Positions 59,151 to 64,000 of a stretch of DNA of 64,000 nt are shown piece by piece. A program made the position numbers and the translations under genes. Location: assembly GCA_022496805.1 (NCBI GenBank), contig CM040086.1, positions 1,304,501 through 1,368,500 on the forward strand, in the 5' to 3' direction. The notes under the pieces were generated by a model. That model was not told the DNA's origin. It saw nothing but the letters and a program-made list of their open reading frames with translations, and ran no database searches. The stretch's first letter is position 1, and each line of letters begins with the position of its first letter. Source of the stretch: Pohlia nutans. Its lineage: Eukaryota; Streptophyta; Bryopsida; Bryales; Mniaceae.

Positions 59151-59500
59151 ATCCTTGCCTCCTTGGCAACTAGGGTGGACCAAAACAACCATGTGTTGAC
59201 TACCAGCATTTTATTTAAAGTTGCTTGCGGTAAAGTCTAGGTTGCTCAGGTCTAGGTTGGTATATCAGGTTCTAAAAATAAATCTTAAGGATGGTTTTTG
59301 GTTTAAGTTTGGTTACCCAAAAAAACACAACCTTAAAAATTGTAAGGTGGACTGTCCGGTGGGCATTGAGGCATTGACGTTACGAACGGACACTTTATTC
59401 ACACCAACGTCAAAAGAGGACCGGAATTTCTACCTATGGACCAAAACAACAACCATGTGTTAACTACTTTAAGTTGCTTGCGGTAAAGCCTAGGTTGCCT
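59150..59500. repeat. Direct repeat pair around a GTCCGGTGGGCA block
   Basis: GGACCAAAACAACCATGTGTT...AGTTGCTTGCGGTAAAG occurs at about 59173-59232 and again at 59438-59487. Between them lies a relative of the 28812-28966 insertion (ACTGTCCGGTGGGCAT, CACTTTATTCACACC). Confidence 0.65.
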
Positions 59501-61306
59501 ACCCTAAAACACAAGCCATGTCACCCCATGCTCTTTGACATAGCTAGTGTGATTTTAACTTAGTGTGATTTTAACATAGATTTGGATAATACACGGGTGA
59601 TAATACACGGGTGGAGAGCACATGGCTGTTTAGGTCTAGCAATGTTGGGCAAAGCCCATCTTCAGTTCTGAGTGTCACTGCAGTGTGAGCCCCTGTTAGT
59701 AGGAGAAATGAGAGATGGTGTAACTTCACCACTGAATGATGAGTCTACTCGGCAATGGTAAGTTTTCACTTGCATGCATGGCCACAGTGAGTGAGTGGCA
59801 AATGAACTTCAGCCATTCCTTTTCTTTCCCTGTGAGGAAAGCTCCTTTTCAACCCACTCACTCACTCTTTGCCAAAGTCAAAGGAAATCCATACTGCAAA
59901 AAAATCTTTCCAAATCTGCAATTGTGTGTAGATTTTGTGGCACTTCGAATCCCTCTTTTTGCAACTTACTACTTTGGTACTGAACGGAGCCCACGAAGTC
60001 AAAAAAGCCAGATGTGTGTCTGTGGGCTCCGTTCACACTGGCGGTTGAGTTACAGTTGCGTTGCAACCAGTGATCTCAAAACTGGCTAATATTAGCTGGA
60101 TTTCTACCCAAAAAATGAGGCTGCTAAACATACAAAGATTGAATGAATATTTTTAAAATGAATTTTTTTTTTGAAATGTAGCGAGAATGCTCATCATGTT
60201 ATAAATATGTAGCAAGGGTATCATTATGGTATCACCATGGTATCACCTTAATATATCAAGGGTATTGCCGGATATTATAGAGGTATCGTGAGTAGTACAT
60301 TCACAAGGTAGCAAAAGCATCTACCGTTTATGTGGGAGGTAGCACCCTGTGCTAAATGTCATAAAGTAGTTCTGAGAGCACTGGTTGCAACCGACGCAGT
60401 TGACTTGCACTGTACTTGTGGTCGCGCTTTCAATCGGAAATAGAATGCCGTGGAAGTGCAAAACGCTCTGCGCCACGTGGGATGCCAGCTGGCACCTGAG
60501 TCAAATGGGACCTCTCCTTTGGCTACAAAAATTGCTACAATTGCTCCCTCATCACAGTCATCAGCAAAGTAAAAAAGATGGGGAGTTCGGTATAGAAATT
60601 GCATGGAAACCATATGGGAAATTTCCTGGTGGCCTGCTGTGATTTTGTTTTTTCCAGCTAAAAATTAGCTCAATTGCTACATTTGAAATACAATGGCAGT
60701 GAAAATTAGCTCAATTGCTACATTTGAAATACATTTGAAATACAATTGCAGTAAAGGTTCGCCATTATTTGTTTCAAAGAATTAAAAATTATTTAAAAAA
60801 TTATTATTTAATGGCTAATTTTAAACTCTTTTAACATCCCGATTCAACATTGTTTTCAAAGATTTGTTATAAAATGTTTGGTCAAAAAAAAAAATGAAGT
60901 TGATGTTCACATCAAAGTTGTAAATGTCAATGTGAAGATCAGCCGATTTGTACGGTTGGATTCATCATATATATATTTTTTGATTTAAAAAAATTAATTT
61001 TGCAAGTTTTTTTTCTCTTGAAATCAATAAGAATTTCCAAATTAACACAAAAAATTAGAAAATAGTGTAATGAAATTGAAATAACATGTACTACGAGATG
61101 GTATGGTTTCCATTGCTTGATTCTACTTCTTTCGGGACTTCTTTTGGAAAATCATGTTTAAGGTCTCACTTTTTGAACTAAAAATGAAACTTGACATACA
61201 CCAATTCTGTTGTTTTTCAAAAATAAAAAAATACAAAAAAATAAAAAAATCTTATTATGAAGATCCGTACTGTACAAATGATACACACGGTACCTTGACA
61301 CATTCC
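59501..61306. other. Intergenic with short foldbacks and a degraded TTAA-type element
   Basis: 59981-60035 is a hairpin (TGAACGGAGCCCAC / complement). GCGTTGCAACCAGTG (near 60057) faces CACTGGTTGCAACCGACGC (near 60379). From about 60835 a degraded reverse copy of the 7422 family runs to about 61500. No gene recognised. Confidence 0.5.
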
Positions 61307-61430
61307 CCAAGTAGTAAATGGTACAAGAATGATGGTGAATTCTTGGTGAACACTTGCTAAATTGAAGTGGTTGTTAAATTTAGCAAGTATTCACCAAGAA
61401 TTCACCATCATTCTTGTACCATTTACTTGG
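61307..61430. repeat. Short near-perfect hairpin, ~52-bp stem, ~12-base loop
   Basis: AAATGGTACAAGAATGATGG...GGTGAACACTTGCTAAATT pairs with the complement ending ACCATTTACTTGG; I count one substitution and one 2-base indel near the stem base. It interrupts the degraded 7422-type element. Either a small foldback transposon or a small-RNA precursor. Confidence 0.8.
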
Positions 61431-63433
<2,003 letters not shown>

Positions 63434-63920
63434 CACTAGTAGAGAAGGCAACATTGCCAAAGGAGATGTCCATGCAAGTGGTGCCTAAGGGCCGCTTCAT
63501 ATTGTAGCTATCCAAGTCGAGAGGCTGTGGGATTAAGAGTCCAAACTTTGGTGAGAGTCCAAAAAAATATACTGAAAATAGGCAATAAAATATATATTTT
63601 TCATTTTTTATGAAAAGAAATTGACGGCCTCTCGACCATAGTTTAGGTTTCTATTCTCGTCCTACCCAAACTTCCTATTGAGAGGCTCCCGCCTTCGTCA
63701 AAAAGTACTGCCACATAGGCATTTTGGAGAGCGATAGCCGTTGGACTTTGGCCTCTAGTGTGAAGGGTCAAGAGGCCGAATCCACGGTTTCTTGCAATTT
63801 GATTGGTGGAAATCAACGACCTCTCGACCTTCGGTCATAGTGTGAAGCAGGCCTAATTCCATTCATGCACAATGATTTTGCTTAGGCATCTCATGGGGAA
63901 GGCCACCTTTTCTAAAAGTG
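63434..63920. mobile_element. CACTA-type MITE interrupted by a PIF/Harbinger-like MITE, TSD TCA
   Basis: Starts CACTAGTAGAGAAGGC and ends CCACCTTTTCTAAAAGTG, flanked by TCA (63431-63433, 63921-63923). Without the inner element and one TAA it is about 119 bp. Confidence 0.9.
63489..63853. mobile_element. PIF/Harbinger-like MITE, GGGCCGCTTCACACTA family, copy 3, TSD TAA
   Basis: 365 bp, ends GGGCCGCTTCATATTGTAG (diverged) and complement, flanked by TAA (63486-63488, 63854-63856). Nested in the CACTA MITE. Same orientation as 34549-34911. Confidence 0.92.
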
Positions 63921-64000
63921 TCAAAAAATCCTCCGTAACTTTGGTTCAATTGAAGAAGTGTAGCAGCACTGTAAAGTAACTATACTTTAAAGAGTTCACC

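Overview
The window looks like nuclear DNA of a land plant. It has spliced genes with GT-AG introns, a plant DEG-type protease, a plant-specific bHLH transcription factor of the HECATE/INDEHISCENT class (subfamily VIIIb), AT-rich intergenic DNA, and a very high density of short non-autonomous DNA transposons (MITEs). I cannot fix the lineage; gene structure and divergence from angiosperm sequences would fit a non-seed plant, but that is inference. No organellar, bacterial or viral gene, CRISPR array, rRNA or convincing tRNA was seen.

Layout. Positions 1-6430 hold the 3' two-thirds or more of a DEG9/DEG10-like HtrA serine protease on the + strand (nine exons, full His-Asp-Ser triad). Its large introns are mostly MITEs. 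From about 7 to 31 kb there is no recognisable gene: the DNA is a mosaic of nested MITEs, foldbacks, a 60-bp tandem array and unique-looking AT-rich DNA. Positions 31874-33214 (- strand) hold the two-exon bHLH gene, GC-rich against its surroundings, with a TATA-like box and a perfect promoter palindrome near 34.1 kb. From 34.5 to 64 kb there is again only MITE mosaic, with a 1.4-kb near-perfect hairpin (44.8-46.2 kb), a chain of end-to-end elements (52.2-54.2 kb) and a long (AT)n tract (62.6 kb).

The main novelty candidate is a family set of at least 15 short elements bounded by TTAA, with termini CCCCTAAA.../...TTTAGGGG. A related copy of the host repeat lacking the insertion (14661-14999 against 4490-5149) shows the empty site with one TTAA and the filled site with two, which is the hallmark of piggyBac-type transposition. 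Several carry a short palindrome just inside one end, several abut sharing a single TTAA, and one near-identical pair (15546-16086 and 51414-51955) suggests recent movement. No transposase for them is in the window.

Four other MITE groups can be dated against each other by nesting and target duplications: CACTA-type (3-bp TSD), PIF/Harbinger-type (TTA/TAA TSD), Stowaway-type (TA TSD, CTCCCTCC ends), and unclassified TA-flanked families. The two genes share no visible functional link.
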